64,000 nt of DNA from Betaproteobacteria bacterium (lineage in GTDB: Bacteria; Pseudomonadota; Gammaproteobacteria; Burkholderiales; SG8-41): contig JAKFUS010000040.1 of assembly GCA_021732605.1 (NCBI GenBank), forward strand, positions 17,967 to 81,966, in the 5' to 3' direction. The notes beneath the pieces were generated by a model. It ran no database searches. It was given only the letters and a program-made list of their open reading frames with translations, and had not been told where the DNA came from. Positions 56,639 through 64,000 of this stretch are shown here, piece by piece. The position numbers were made by a program, and so were the translations under genes. Position 1 is the stretch's first letter. Every line of letters starts with the position of its first letter.

Positions 56639-57118
56639 TCAGCGTTTGACCTTGGCGGTGATGGCCAGCAATTCAGCCAGATGTTTTAGCGCCAGCGTGA
56701 TGTCCTCGGGACTTGCCGGACCCACCGGCTTGTCGTCCACGCGCTTCATCGACATCGCGGGTTTACCGGTTTTGTCGAAGCTCGCCATGATCGCCACAGC
56801 CGCAGCGGATTTTCCCTCTGCCGGATACCGATCCTGCTTGTAGTGCAGCAAGGCGCCGGCATTGAAGAAAAATTCGTTCTTCTCGATCATGCCCGCGTTT
56901 TCCGTGATTTCCTCGCGGATCATTTTCAATTCGCTGCCTGTCCAGTGCGCGCCGAAAGTGGAGAACCGCGCGCCATCCCGCCATTGATGTTCCGTTCGCT
57001 CCATCGGAGGAGCAGGTTTGGCCGGCGCTGGTGTCTGCGCAACCGCAGGCGCAACGATTGAGCATGACAGCGCGATGGCGAGAACGACAACAAACGCTGG
57101 CTTGCGCTTCAGTGGCAT
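56639..57118 (-). CDS. Small exported protein, function unknown
   Basis: A 159-residue protein with a signal peptide (ending APAVAQ, about residue 28) and a Pro/Ala-rich spacer. The mature part has WRDGARFSTFGAHWTGSELKMIREEITEN and GALLHYKQDRYPAEGKSAAAVAIMASFD but no motif I can assign. It lies alone between fadE and a CzcE-like gene, on the same strand. A hydrophobic exported lipid-associated role is not excluded. Confidence 0.65.
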   Translation of the reverse strand: MPLKRKPAFVVVLAIALSCSIVAPAVAQTPAPAKPAPPMERTEHQWRDGARFSTFGAHWTGSELKMIREEITENAGMIEKNEFFFNAGALLHYKQDRYPAEGKSAAAVAIMASFDKTGKPAMSMKRVDDKPVGPASPEDITLALKHLAELLAITAKVKR

Positions 57119-57190
57119 TGAGTCGGCCTTTTTGAGGGCGTTGAATACAGCTAGGGCGACAAAATACCAGTGAAGTTCCGGCGATGCATA

Positions 57191-57214
57191 AAAAAACCGC
57201 CCAAAGGCGGTTTT
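57191..57214 (-). terminator. Intrinsic terminator of the CzcE-like gene
   Basis: AAAACCGCC and GGCGGTTTT pair around CAAA. On the minus strand the T-run faces away from the CzcE-like gene, which ends 29 bases before it. Confidence 0.8.
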
Positions 57215-57242
57215 AATACGATTTAAAACTTAGAACTCAAAC

Positions 57243-57578
57243 TCAACCATCGGTTTTGTTCAGCCTGGGCTTGGCAACATAGACCGTAATCTGCCGCCCC
57301 TTGGCGAGAGCCGGTGCAAAATCGCCCAACTGTCCTATCGCCCACGATGTCGTATCGAAGCGATACACGACCGACTGCCCGGCAGCATCGACAAACTTGA
57401 TCGTTTCACCGCTTTCCACGTTGACCCAGCGGGTTTCCGGTGTGATCACCACCACGCGCGCGAAAAGGTTTTCATCGCCCCGCACCCCGAGGGCGTAGTC
57501 ATTGGCGGCTGCAGCCGCAAACATCGCAGCCCCCATCATCAGAGTGGCAGCAAACCCAGCGATTATTGAAGTCTTCAT
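57243..57578 (-). CDS. CzcE-like small exported protein without metal ligands
   Basis: A 111-residue exported protein. Signal peptide ends near AAAAAN (residue 26). The mature part (VVVITPETRWVNVESGETIKFVDAAGQSVVYRFDT) matches the CzcE family of heavy-metal-resistance periplasmic proteins. CzcE binds copper through histidines; here the whole mature chain has no His, Cys or free Met cluster, so the metal role is probably lost or this is a different use of the fold. It has its own terminator. Confidence 0.75.
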   Translation of the reverse strand: MKTSIIAGFAATLMMGAAMFAAAAANDYALGVRGDENLFARVVVITPETRWVNVESGETIKFVDAAGQSVVYRFDTTSWAIGQLGDFAPALAKGRQITVYVAKPRLNKTDG

Positions 57579-57790
57579 CTTGTCTCCAGTTCATTCGATA
57601 TAAACAGTACTGAACGGGAATCATCATGGCCGGCGGGCAGCCGGGCATGGACGACCCCACCCTCCACGGCAAACAGTTGAATCCCCGGAATCATCCCCCC
57701 GAGCCGCGTAGCCGGGCAAAAGTATCATCCCACCAAGCTTACCGCAAGCTTATGCAGGCTTGCGGCACCACCAGAGGCTACCCGGCCACC

Positions 57791-58069
57791 TCACTCGGCA
57801 ATCTTCCCCAGCAGGGTGGCAACGTCCGTCTGGTTGTTCACCATCTGCTCCGGAAACACCACAGTGATGGCATGGGTCGGGCAGATCGACTGGCAAAGTC
57901 CGCAATACCAGCATTCGTCCGGATATTTGATCACCGGCAGCGTTTCGCGGTTGTCCTCTTCCTTGTAAATCAGGTCGCCGGGACAAATCCAGTCGCAGAG
58001 ATTGCACTTGATGCAGGTTTCAGGGTTGATGCGGATAGGGTTGAACACTTCTTTTTGTGCGCTACTCAT
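57791..58069 (-). CDS. Two-cluster 4Fe-4S ferredoxin paired with the flavoprotein
   Basis: A 92-residue ferredoxin with two complete CxxCxxCxxxCP motifs: CIKCNLCDWICP and CWYCGLCQSICP, with a 19-residue insert between them. It resembles the beta subunit of APS-reductase-like modules. Start: GAGGGG lies six bases before ATG 58069 and overlaps the stop of the flavoprotein gene, so this ATG is preferred to the one at 58075. It clearly belongs with the upstream flavoprotein. Confidence 0.88.
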   Translation of the reverse strand: MSSAQKEVFNPIRINPETCIKCNLCDWICPGDLIYKEEDNRETLPVIKYPDECWYCGLCQSICPTHAITVVFPEQMVNNQTDVATLLGKIAE

Positions 58070-58079
58070 CGTCATCCCC

Positions 58080-59807
58080 TCACACCGCCGCCGCGACGCT
58101 GTTGCGGCTGAACGCCGCGGACAGCGGACGATCCGTGGACAAGGTGCGGGTTACCGGTCCGTCGGCGCCGCGCTCTACGATCACGAACTTGCGCCAGTTC
58201 ACATCGTCCGTCTGCGGATAATCCATGCGGAAATGCGAGGAGCCGGTGCGCGTTTCCTGACGCGACAGCGATGCGGTGGCCATGATCTCGGCGTTCATGC
58301 GGATATTTTTGGCTTCGTGCACGCGCATCAGCCCGTGCAGGTCATCCGCCTTCAGCGTCGGTTCGCGCCGGGCCAGTGCTTGCAGCGTATCCAGCGCCAG
58401 CTTGAGTCCCCGCTCGTTGCGGCGCACCCCCACATAATCACTGACTGTCTGCCGGGTGGTGTCTTCAAATTCCTTCCACGGCAGGCCGCCCGGCTGCTGC
58501 AGATGTGCTACAGAACGCGCGCGCACGTCATCCAGCGTCTGGCGATCGACCTCGGGCAAAGACCCGGGGGTCGCGCGGATGCGTTGCACCACGCCTTCGC
58601 CGGCAATGTGTCCCAGCACTGCCGCACCCGAGATGCCGCCGCTGACCGTTGCGCAATCGCCGGCAGCAAACAAACCCTCGACCGCGGTTTCACCATTGGT
58701 ATCGACCGCCAGGCCGCTGCCGCGAAAATAAACACCGCTGCGCCGGATGCTCAGTTCGGATACCGACACCTCGACCAGCTCTTCGCGGAAATTCACACCC
58801 TTCTGCTGGTAATACGCCGGCAGCGTGTAACGGTCGACCTGCAGCGTGTGTTCCATGCGGTCAAGCATGTCCTGCGGCAGATGACGGCAGTCGAGATAAA
58901 TCGGGCCGTTGCCGAGCAGATATTCATTGATGACACCGTCGGCAATCACCGCACGGCGGGCGTTCTCGCCCTTCTTGTCATACTTGAACATGAAACGCTC
59001 GCCGGCCTTGTTGACGAAATAAGCGCCGAGGCTGACCAGCGCATTGAGGCCCTGGCAGGAAAAGCCCTTGGGCGTCAGCGTCGTCTCTACCGACTCCATA
59101 TTGGCCAGCGCAGCACCGGCGTGATAACCCATCGCCTGCGCGTCACCGGTGTTATACGGGATGTGCCAGGAATCGAAGGCCAAGCCCGAGGCATTCTGCG
59201 AAATGCGGTTGACGTCACCCGCAGCCAGCACCACCGCTTTGGCGCGAATCACTGTCCACTCGCCGGTACGGAAATTGAAGGCAATGGCACCGTAAGCGCG
59301 GTTGTCTTTCACCAGCAACTGCACGACCATGGTACGCATCAGCACCGTGGCCTTGCCTTTGCGCACGCGTTCACCAAGATGTTTCTTGAAATCGGTGCCG
59401 TCGAAATTAATGTGGTAAGTCCCTGGTAAGCCGAACGAACGCAGGCGGTAATAATCGCCCGTCTGGCGATCCTTGAAATCGACGCCCATGGCTTCGATCT
59501 TGCGGAAAATGCGCGGCATTTCATGAATGACCCGCCCCACCACCGCCATGTCGACAATGCCGTCAGTCAGTTCGGGCACATGCTTCAGCAGGAACTCCGG
59601 CGTATCCCATTCCGGGCCGGTATCCATCACCGTCAGGTAATGGTCTACTCCGCAACCAATGCTGCCGCAGTGGTCGAGAATCTTGCCTTTTTCGCAGATC
59701 ACCACCTTCAGCCCGGCTTCCAGCGCCGGAATCGCCGCCATGGTGCCCGCCACGCCGCCGCCGATCACCAGCACATCCGTATCCAGCCGCAGAAAATTGT
59801 CAGTCAT
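58080..59807 (-). CDS. FAD-dependent fumarate-reductase/APS-reductase-like flavoprotein
   Basis: A 575-residue flavoprotein of the succinate dehydrogenase/fumarate reductase/AprA superfamily. The FAD-binding start VLVIGGGVAGTMAAIPALEAG is clear, with the later GLFAAGDCATVSGGISGAAVLGHIAG segment that closes the site. Where SdhA/FrdA have a histidine for covalent FAD, this protein reads DHCGSIGCGVDHY, closer to the AprA arrangement. With the ferredoxin that follows it forms a two-subunit module like AprAB, but the catalytic residues of APS reductase cannot be confirmed by eye. It is transcribed in the same direction as, and directly after, the TctABC genes. Confidence 0.85.
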   Translation of the reverse strand: MTDNFLRLDTDVLVIGGGVAGTMAAIPALEAGLKVVICEKGKILDHCGSIGCGVDHYLTVMDTGPEWDTPEFLLKHVPELTDGIVDMAVVGRVIHEMPRIFRKIEAMGVDFKDRQTGDYYRLRSFGLPGTYHINFDGTDFKKHLGERVRKGKATVLMRTMVVQLLVKDNRAYGAIAFNFRTGEWTVIRAKAVVLAAGDVNRISQNASGLAFDSWHIPYNTGDAQAMGYHAGAALANMESVETTLTPKGFSCQGLNALVSLGAYFVNKAGERFMFKYDKKGENARRAVIADGVINEYLLGNGPIYLDCRHLPQDMLDRMEHTLQVDRYTLPAYYQQKGVNFREELVEVSVSELSIRRSGVYFRGSGLAVDTNGETAVEGLFAAGDCATVSGGISGAAVLGHIAGEGVVQRIRATPGSLPEVDRQTLDDVRARSVAHLQQPGGLPWKEFEDTTRQTVSDYVGVRRNERGLKLALDTLQALARREPTLKADDLHGLMRVHEAKNIRMNAEIMATASLSRQETRTGSSHFRMDYPQTDDVNWRKFVIVERGADGPVTRTLSTDRPLSAAFSRNSVAAAV

Positions 59808-60023
59808 TTCAATCCCGTTGGGTGATGTGCACTATCTGAGCTTAGTACAGGTGCGCCCCGGGCAAAACCAGGGATGCGATGGCGATTTTTGTGGAAGCGG
59901 GTAACGCTGGTTTGGCCACTAATGCCGAAATCGGGGCCAGAAGCCCGATCCGAGCGCGAGCAGGTTCTGATTGCGCGCGTGGTCACTGGCATGCCGGCCC
60001 CGTTTTGCTTACTGACGCATTGA

Positions 60024-61073
60024 TTACTGAATATCCTTGACCGCCGCGATCAGGATGGGGGCCAGGCTCGCGCTGGTTTTTGCCAGTTCAGTGACCCGCT
60101 TCTGTTGCGTGACGCCATCCATCGGTGACACCAGCCGCTCGGTCTTTTTCGACTCGGCGAGCAGCTCCGGATCGCTCAGCGCAGCGCTGACCGCGGCGCG
60201 GAAGGCGGCAATGGCCTGCGGCTCCATGTTCGGCGGCCCGATGTAGCTGCGGTGCGTCTCCAGGATGGTCGCCATGGACTGCACCGTGGCGCGTTTGGCG
60301 GCCGGCACAATATTCGTGGCAATCGGAATGTTCGGATAGTCCGGGGATGGCTGTGATGTCACCATCAGGATCGGATTTTTGTCGCCGGAACGGATCGGGC
60401 CCAGCGATTCGCTCCAGCCGGTAATGTGACCATCCCCGTCGCCCTTGATCACCGCCAGCGAAGTATCGGCATTGCCCTCGTAACCCGTAACCGCCTTGAC
60501 CTTGAATCCCAGCGCATCGCCGAGCACGGCCATGGTGTAGAAGTCTTCGTCGGTGCCTTGGGAGGGAAACACAAACGGGCGCTTCAGTTTTTGCACGTCC
60601 TGAATCGACTTGATCGCTGATTTGCCGCCCACACTCAGAACCCGCGGCTCGCTGGTGACCCGACCCAGGTAGTGGAATTTGACCGGATCAAACGACTGCG
60701 CACCCGCACTGCCGGCCAAAGGTGCGAGGATCAGCGTCGACACATTGCCGAAAAAGATCTCCGGGCTGCCGGGTTTGACACGCCAGATGTGATTGGCAGC
60801 CTTCAGTCCGCCACCGCCCGGCATGTTGACAATACGCACTTCGCGCGCGCCGCTGTGTTTTTGCAGGTACGGCTGCAGCAGGCGGGCAAACCGGGCGTGG
60901 CCGCCGGAGGCGCCGCCGGCGACGTTGATGATGATGACCTTGTCCTTGTAATAACCGCCGCCGGCCTGGGCCTGACTCTGTGCCATTACGCGACCCGGCA
61001 GGCTCAAGACCAACGGGGCCATGGCGCCTGCGATTACCAATTTTCTGCGCGTTTGTTCGATTTTGTTTTTCAT
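60024..61073 (-). CDS. tctC: TctC/Bug-family periplasmic binding protein (3), Tat-type signal
   Basis: Substrate receptor of the tripartite transporter below. The 349-residue protein starts with a twin-arginine-like signal (RRKLVIAGAMAP), unusual for Bug proteins, which mostly use Sec. The ligand-binding face shows IINVAGGASGGHARFARLL, VNMPGGGGLKAANHIW and VFPSQGTDEDFYTMAVLG. It lies 24 bp downstream of tctB, so tctA-tctB-tctC form one operon. A folded or cofactor-bearing receptor would explain Tat export. Confidence 0.85.
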   Translation of the reverse strand: MKNKIEQTRRKLVIAGAMAPLVLSLPGRVMAQSQAQAGGGYYKDKVIIINVAGGASGGHARFARLLQPYLQKHSGAREVRIVNMPGGGGLKAANHIWRVKPGSPEIFFGNVSTLILAPLAGSAGAQSFDPVKFHYLGRVTSEPRVLSVGGKSAIKSIQDVQKLKRPFVFPSQGTDEDFYTMAVLGDALGFKVKAVTGYEGNADTSLAVIKGDGDGHITGWSESLGPIRSGDKNPILMVTSQPSPDYPNIPIATNIVPAAKRATVQSMATILETHRSYIGPPNMEPQAIAAFRAAVSAALSDPELLAESKKTERLVSPMDGVTQQKRVTELAKTSASLAPILIAAVKDIQ

Positions 61074-61097
61074 TGCAGTCTCCTCCGAAAATAACTT

Positions 61098-61601
61098 TTA
61101 TGGGAACAGTGGCGCCAGCAGGCCATGATACGGCTGCATTTGCAACGCCACCACGAATAACAGATACAGTGAGCCGGTCAGCACCGCAGCATAGAGCAGG
61201 CTGTACTGCCATGAGCAATAACGCGTCAGCATGAAATAACCGGCCGTGAACAGGAACGCCGCAGGCATCACGCCCGTGGCAAAAGTCAGCGCCAGCAGTA
61301 CGCCGACCATGCCGTAAGCGGTCGCCTCCCGCTGCCATGACGGTTTCTTCACGGGTGCCGAGGGCGCGTCTGCAACAGGAATATCCGGCGCCCGCACCGA
61401 GATCATCTCCATCTGCAGCGCCGCGGGTGAACCAAAATTGTGCCAGACCAGCTGGATCAGGGTCAGCACGATGCCGAACACCGCCAGCGGCAGCGGAATC
61501 ATCCGCGCGCGCGGTCCGAAATCCTGGCACAGCACAATGACCCCGGCAAAAAACGCCAATAGCAGCACGGAGGCCAGATTTTCCTGGGCATGGCGGCTCA
61601 T
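61098..61601 (-). CDS. tctB: Tripartite tricarboxylate transporter small membrane subunit TctB
   Basis: A 167-residue protein with four membrane helices: SVLLLAFFAGVIVLCQDFG, LPLAVFGIVLTLIQLVW, YGMVGVLLALTFATGVMP and SLLYAAVLTGSLYLLFVVAL. The usual PRxxP-type loop is seen as GPRARMIPLPLAVFG. From ATG 61601 it overlaps the tctA stop by four bases. It is a functional partner only together with TctA and the periplasmic receptor. Confidence 0.87.
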   Translation of the reverse strand: MSRHAQENLASVLLLAFFAGVIVLCQDFGPRARMIPLPLAVFGIVLTLIQLVWHNFGSPAALQMEMISVRAPDIPVADAPSAPVKKPSWQREATAYGMVGVLLALTFATGVMPAAFLFTAGYFMLTRYCSWQYSLLYAAVLTGSLYLLFVVALQMQPYHGLLAPLFP

Positions 61602-63106
61602 GGTGCACTGACTCCCGCAGCAGCAGCCTGCTTGCGCTGGCGCCGCCAATTACGCACGAACGGCAGTGCGGCGGTGAACAACACGAACAGCAGCATCGCC
61701 AGGGCAATCGGCCGCTGCAGCAGGAAATCTTTGCCGTAAAGTGTCAGTGAAATATGCAGATTGCGTTCGATCATCACCGCCAGCACCATGCCGATGACGA
61801 AATTGGCGCGCGAATAGCGGTATTTGTCCATCAGGTAACCGACGATGCCAAACACCGCGGCAACCACCACATCCTCGATGTGGCCGCGCGTGGCATAGGC
61901 GCCGACGAAACACACCGCCAGCACGATGGGCACCATCAGGTTGGCCTGCAGCGACGGCAGACGTGCCAGCCACGGCGTGATGCCGAGACCGATCAGGGTG
62001 ACCGCGATATTGGCAATGACGATGATCCACACCATGCTGAAAACCAAGTCGAGATTCTTGGTCAGCATGTCCGGCCCCGGCACCACGCCGAGACCGATGA
62101 AGGCCACCAGCAGGATCGCCATGCTCTCGCCACCCGGGATGCCAAAAGCCAGCGTCGGCATCAAGCCGCCGCCTTCATTTGCGCCCATGGTCGCATCCGG
62201 TGCAATCACGCCCTCGACCGCGCCCTTGCCGAATCGCTCCGGCGTCTTCGAGGTCTGCACCGCCTGCGCATAGGCGGCGAGCCCGGCGACGCTGGCACCG
62301 ACACCGGGCAGTACGCCGATCCACAACCCGAGCAGGCTGGAACGCACCACCAGCCACCAGTGGCTGAAGCCGTCGCACACGCCCTGCCACACCGTGCTCT
62401 CTTCCTTCACCAGTGAGCGGTCGACGATGGGTGTGCCCTTGATCGCGAGTTTCATCATTTCGGAAACGGCGAACAAGCCGATCATCGCCACCGGAAAGGA
62501 GATGCCCTCCATCAGGAATTCGCTGCCGAAGGTGAAGCGCGGTGTCGCCGTCACCACATCCATGCCGATAAAGGCCACCAGCACACCGAGCACGCTGGCG
62601 GTCAGGCCCTTCATCAATGATCCTTCGCTGAAGGTGGCAATCACTGTCAGCCCCCACAGCGCCATCATCAGGTACTCGCTGGGGCCCAGTGCGAGAATCA
62701 CCGGACGGATCAGCGGAATGCACAAGGCGAGGAAAATCGCGCCGATGATGCCGCCGAGCAACGCACCGGTGGCGGAAGCGGCCAGCGCGCGCTTTGCCTG
62801 CCCTTTCTGGGTCATTGGATAACCGTCGAAACACAGGGCGAGGCCCTTGGCAGAGCCGGGCACGCTGAACAGGATGCTGGTCACCGAGTCGCCCCAGATG
62901 GTCGCGATGTGCGCACCGAGCAGCAGCGCCAGCGTCGCTGCGGTTTCAAAACCGTAGGTAAACGGCAACAGCAACGCCATCGCCACCACACCACCGAGGC
63001 CGGGCAGGATGCCGATGACCAGCCCGTAGACCACACCGATCAGCATGAACAACATGGCTTGCGGCGTCAGCAGCGCCGTCAGGCCGGCGATGATGGCTTC
63101 AATCAT
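61598..63106 (-). CDS. tctA: Tripartite tricarboxylate transporter large permease TctA
   Basis: A 502-residue, roughly 12-helix permease. Conserved TctA blocks are visible: GILPGLGGVVAMALLLPFTYG near the N terminus, GVLPGVGASVAGLAAYAQAVQTSK in the middle, and PDATMGANEGGGLMPTLAFGIPGG. These LPG-type loops form the substrate path. The transporter moves tricarboxylates or other carboxylates with sodium or proton. First gene of the tctA-tctB-tctC-flavoprotein-ferredoxin operon. A candidate promoter lies in the gap upstream. Confidence 0.9.
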   Translation of the reverse strand: MIEAIIAGLTALLTPQAMLFMLIGVVYGLVIGILPGLGGVVAMALLLPFTYGFETAATLALLLGAHIATIWGDSVTSILFSVPGSAKGLALCFDGYPMTQKGQAKRALAASATGALLGGIIGAIFLALCIPLIRPVILALGPSEYLMMALWGLTVIATFSEGSLMKGLTASVLGVLVAFIGMDVVTATPRFTFGSEFLMEGISFPVAMIGLFAVSEMMKLAIKGTPIVDRSLVKEESTVWQGVCDGFSHWWLVVRSSLLGLWIGVLPGVGASVAGLAAYAQAVQTSKTPERFGKGAVEGVIAPDATMGANEGGGLMPTLAFGIPGGESMAILLVAFIGLGVVPGPDMLTKNLDLVFSMVWIIVIANIAVTLIGLGITPWLARLPSLQANLMVPIVLAVCFVGAYATRGHIEDVVVAAVFGIVGYLMDKYRYSRANFVIGMVLAVMIERNLHISLTLYGKDFLLQRPIALAMLLFVLFTAALPFVRNWRRQRKQAAAAGVSAP

Positions 63107-63465
63107 GCAGTGCGCCTGTTGCGCTGCTGCAAGGCACGCACCCGCGATTCACATGGATCGACACGCTGACTCCTCCGAAGTCTGCCGTCGCCGTCCTGCG
63201 TTTTTTTTGCAGATTTGCGGAAACGGTGGCGCGACTTTACAGCAAGATGCACGGACACGACTATCGCAACAGCGGTCGCAGCGTTCACAACATGAAATTT
63301 TTTGATACGACCACCGACAAAACTGGCTGCGCACGATGCGGATTAAAAATGCCGCCGCTGTATTCACAGTACGCCGAAACAGCGGTCGAGTGCGCTGGCA
63401 CAGCAATCACGGTGCGCTGCGCCTGATCCATAAAAACTTATAACCCGTTGTTTTATTTATTATTT
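63107..63465. other. Gap upstream of tctA with a weak sigma-54-like site
   Basis: 359 bases with no supported gene. On the minus strand GGTGCGTGCCTTGC has GG (63142-63141) and GC (63130-63129) ten bases apart and ends in a perfect TTGCA, 23 bases from the tctA start, so it could be a sigma-54 promoter although the TGGCACG half matches poorly. The end near 63431-63470 is very AT-rich and follows the stop of the TPM gene. No terminator hairpin was seen. Confidence 0.4.
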
Positions 63466-63963
63466 TTATAGCAACGCGGGGCGATTGCCGAGTTCATCCG
63501 GATTGTCTCCCGAGGCTGGAAAATGTTGCGTCAGCAACACCGTGATCTGCCGGATGCCCTCAAGCAGCCCGGCCTCGAAACGCTGCTCGCGAAATGCCTG
63601 CTCCATCACGCGACAAATCGCCTCCCATTGCGTCTGTGTGACCAGCGCGTTGATGCCGCGGTCAGCCACGATCTCGATGTCGCGATCGGCCCAGTTGATA
63701 TAGAGCAGCACACCGCTGTTGGCGGCGGTATCCCACACTCCAAGTTCTGCAAAAACCTCACAGGCCCTTGCCCGAGGGCTCTGGTTGCGCAAGAGCGGGC
63801 CGAGATCAAGACTCGCTTCAACCGCCACACGCAGTTCACCCCGATGCAGAATCTCGCTCTGCTGCACGGCGCCTTCAATACGGCGCAGCACTGCCGGTGA
63901 AAATTCACGCCGCTCCAGCCAGGGCGGCAGCAACAGGTGACGGAATAGCCGTTTGATATTCAT
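63466..63963 (-). CDS. TPM-domain protein (YgcG/Psb32-like), soluble
   Basis: A 165-residue protein with a TPM (TLP18.3, Psb32, MOLO-1) domain: RIEGAVQQSEILHRGELRVAVEAS, EVFAELGVWDTAANSGVLLYINWADRDIEIVADRGIN and VMEQAFREQRFEAGLLEGIRQI. It lacks a signal peptide, unlike its upstream neighbour, and starts four bases beyond that gene's stop. Pairs of a secreted TPM-GG protein and a soluble TPM protein are common next to lemA in proteobacteria; the function is unknown. Confidence 0.85.
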   Translation of the reverse strand: MNIKRLFRHLLLPPWLERREFSPAVLRRIEGAVQQSEILHRGELRVAVEASLDLGPLLRNQSPRARACEVFAELGVWDTAANSGVLLYINWADRDIEIVADRGINALVTQTQWEAICRVMEQAFREQRFEAGLLEGIRQITVLLTQHFPASGDNPDELGNRPALL

Positions 63964-63964
63964 C

Positions 63965-64000
63965 TCACCAGCCCCCGGAAGCGCCGCCGCCGCCCGAGCG
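63965..64000 (-). CDS. C-terminal end of a YgcG-like TPM protein, cut by window
   Basis: Only the last eleven codons are inside the window: RSGGGGASGGW then TGA. A glycine-serine-rich tail ending in GW is the normal end of secreted TPM-domain proteins (YgcG family), which fits the TPM gene that follows one base later. The rest lies beyond 64000. Confidence 0.7.
   Translation of the reverse strand, partial: RSGGGGASGGW

Overview
The window looks like chromosomal DNA from a betaproteobacterium, most likely Burkholderiales or a near relative. The evidence is about 60% GC, three Bug/TctC-type periplasmic binding proteins, the tig-clpP-clpX-lon order, the rnhA-dnaQ pair beside gloB, split squalene-synthesis genes (hpnC, hpnD, hpnE), a PEP-CTERM protein and a nudC-like NADH pyrophosphatase. 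I see no prophage, insertion sequence, CRISPR array, rRNA or plasmid backbone. The assignment rests on gene content and order only; no database search was possible.

Layout. 1-4.8 kb: nudC (cut by the window edge), transaldolase, convergent rnhA-dnaQ, a methyltransferase and gloB. 5-7.8 kb: a MltD-type lytic transglycosylase and a PEP-CTERM protein. 7.9-14.5 kb: a yejABEF-type peptide ABC transporter operon with four-base gene overlaps. 14.6-24 kb: fabI, ppiD, tRNA-Asp, tRNA-Val, then the protein quality-control block lon, clpX, clpP, tig and tRNA-Leu; lon has a clear candidate heat-shock promoter. 24-27 kb: hpnC-hpnD, an atypical SDR and a small monooxygenase-like protein. 27-30 kb: a HupE-like membrane protein with an EF-hand loop, a TPR protein and a lysine-rich repeat protein. 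30-37.2 kb: an NHL/GMC/Bug operon, a chlorite-dismutase-family protein behind a candidate sigma-54 promoter, a DUF3617 protein, a second Bug protein and an unknown low-GC lipoprotein. 37.7-43.5 kb: a PrpF-family isomerase, hpnE, ETF-ubiquinone oxidoreductase, a degenerate EAL protein and a chalcone-isomerase-like protein. 43.5-56.5 kb: a histidine-tailed EamA exporter and a long fatty-acid degradation island. 56.6-64 kb: two small secreted proteins, a flavoprotein-ferredoxin pair fused in context to a complete TctABC transporter, and two TPM-domain genes (one cut by the edge).

How it fits together. FadL-like porin, acyl-CoA ligase, FadE-type dehydrogenase, bifunctional hydratase/dehydrogenase and thiolase form a complete route from external fatty acid to acetyl-CoA, and the nearby ETF-ubiquinone oxidoreductase can pass the electrons to the quinone pool. 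HpnC, HpnD and HpnE together make squalene from farnesyl diphosphate, probably for hopanoids. Several modules look like organic-acid or alcohol scavenging (Bug proteins, GMC dehydrogenase, TctABC with a redox pair).

The least ordinary items are the flavoprotein/ferredoxin/TctABC module, the EAL protein lacking key catalytic acids, the SDR lacking its catalytic tyrosine, a dispersed intergenic repeat that has become part of the YejF coding sequence, and several families of dispersed palindromic repeats.
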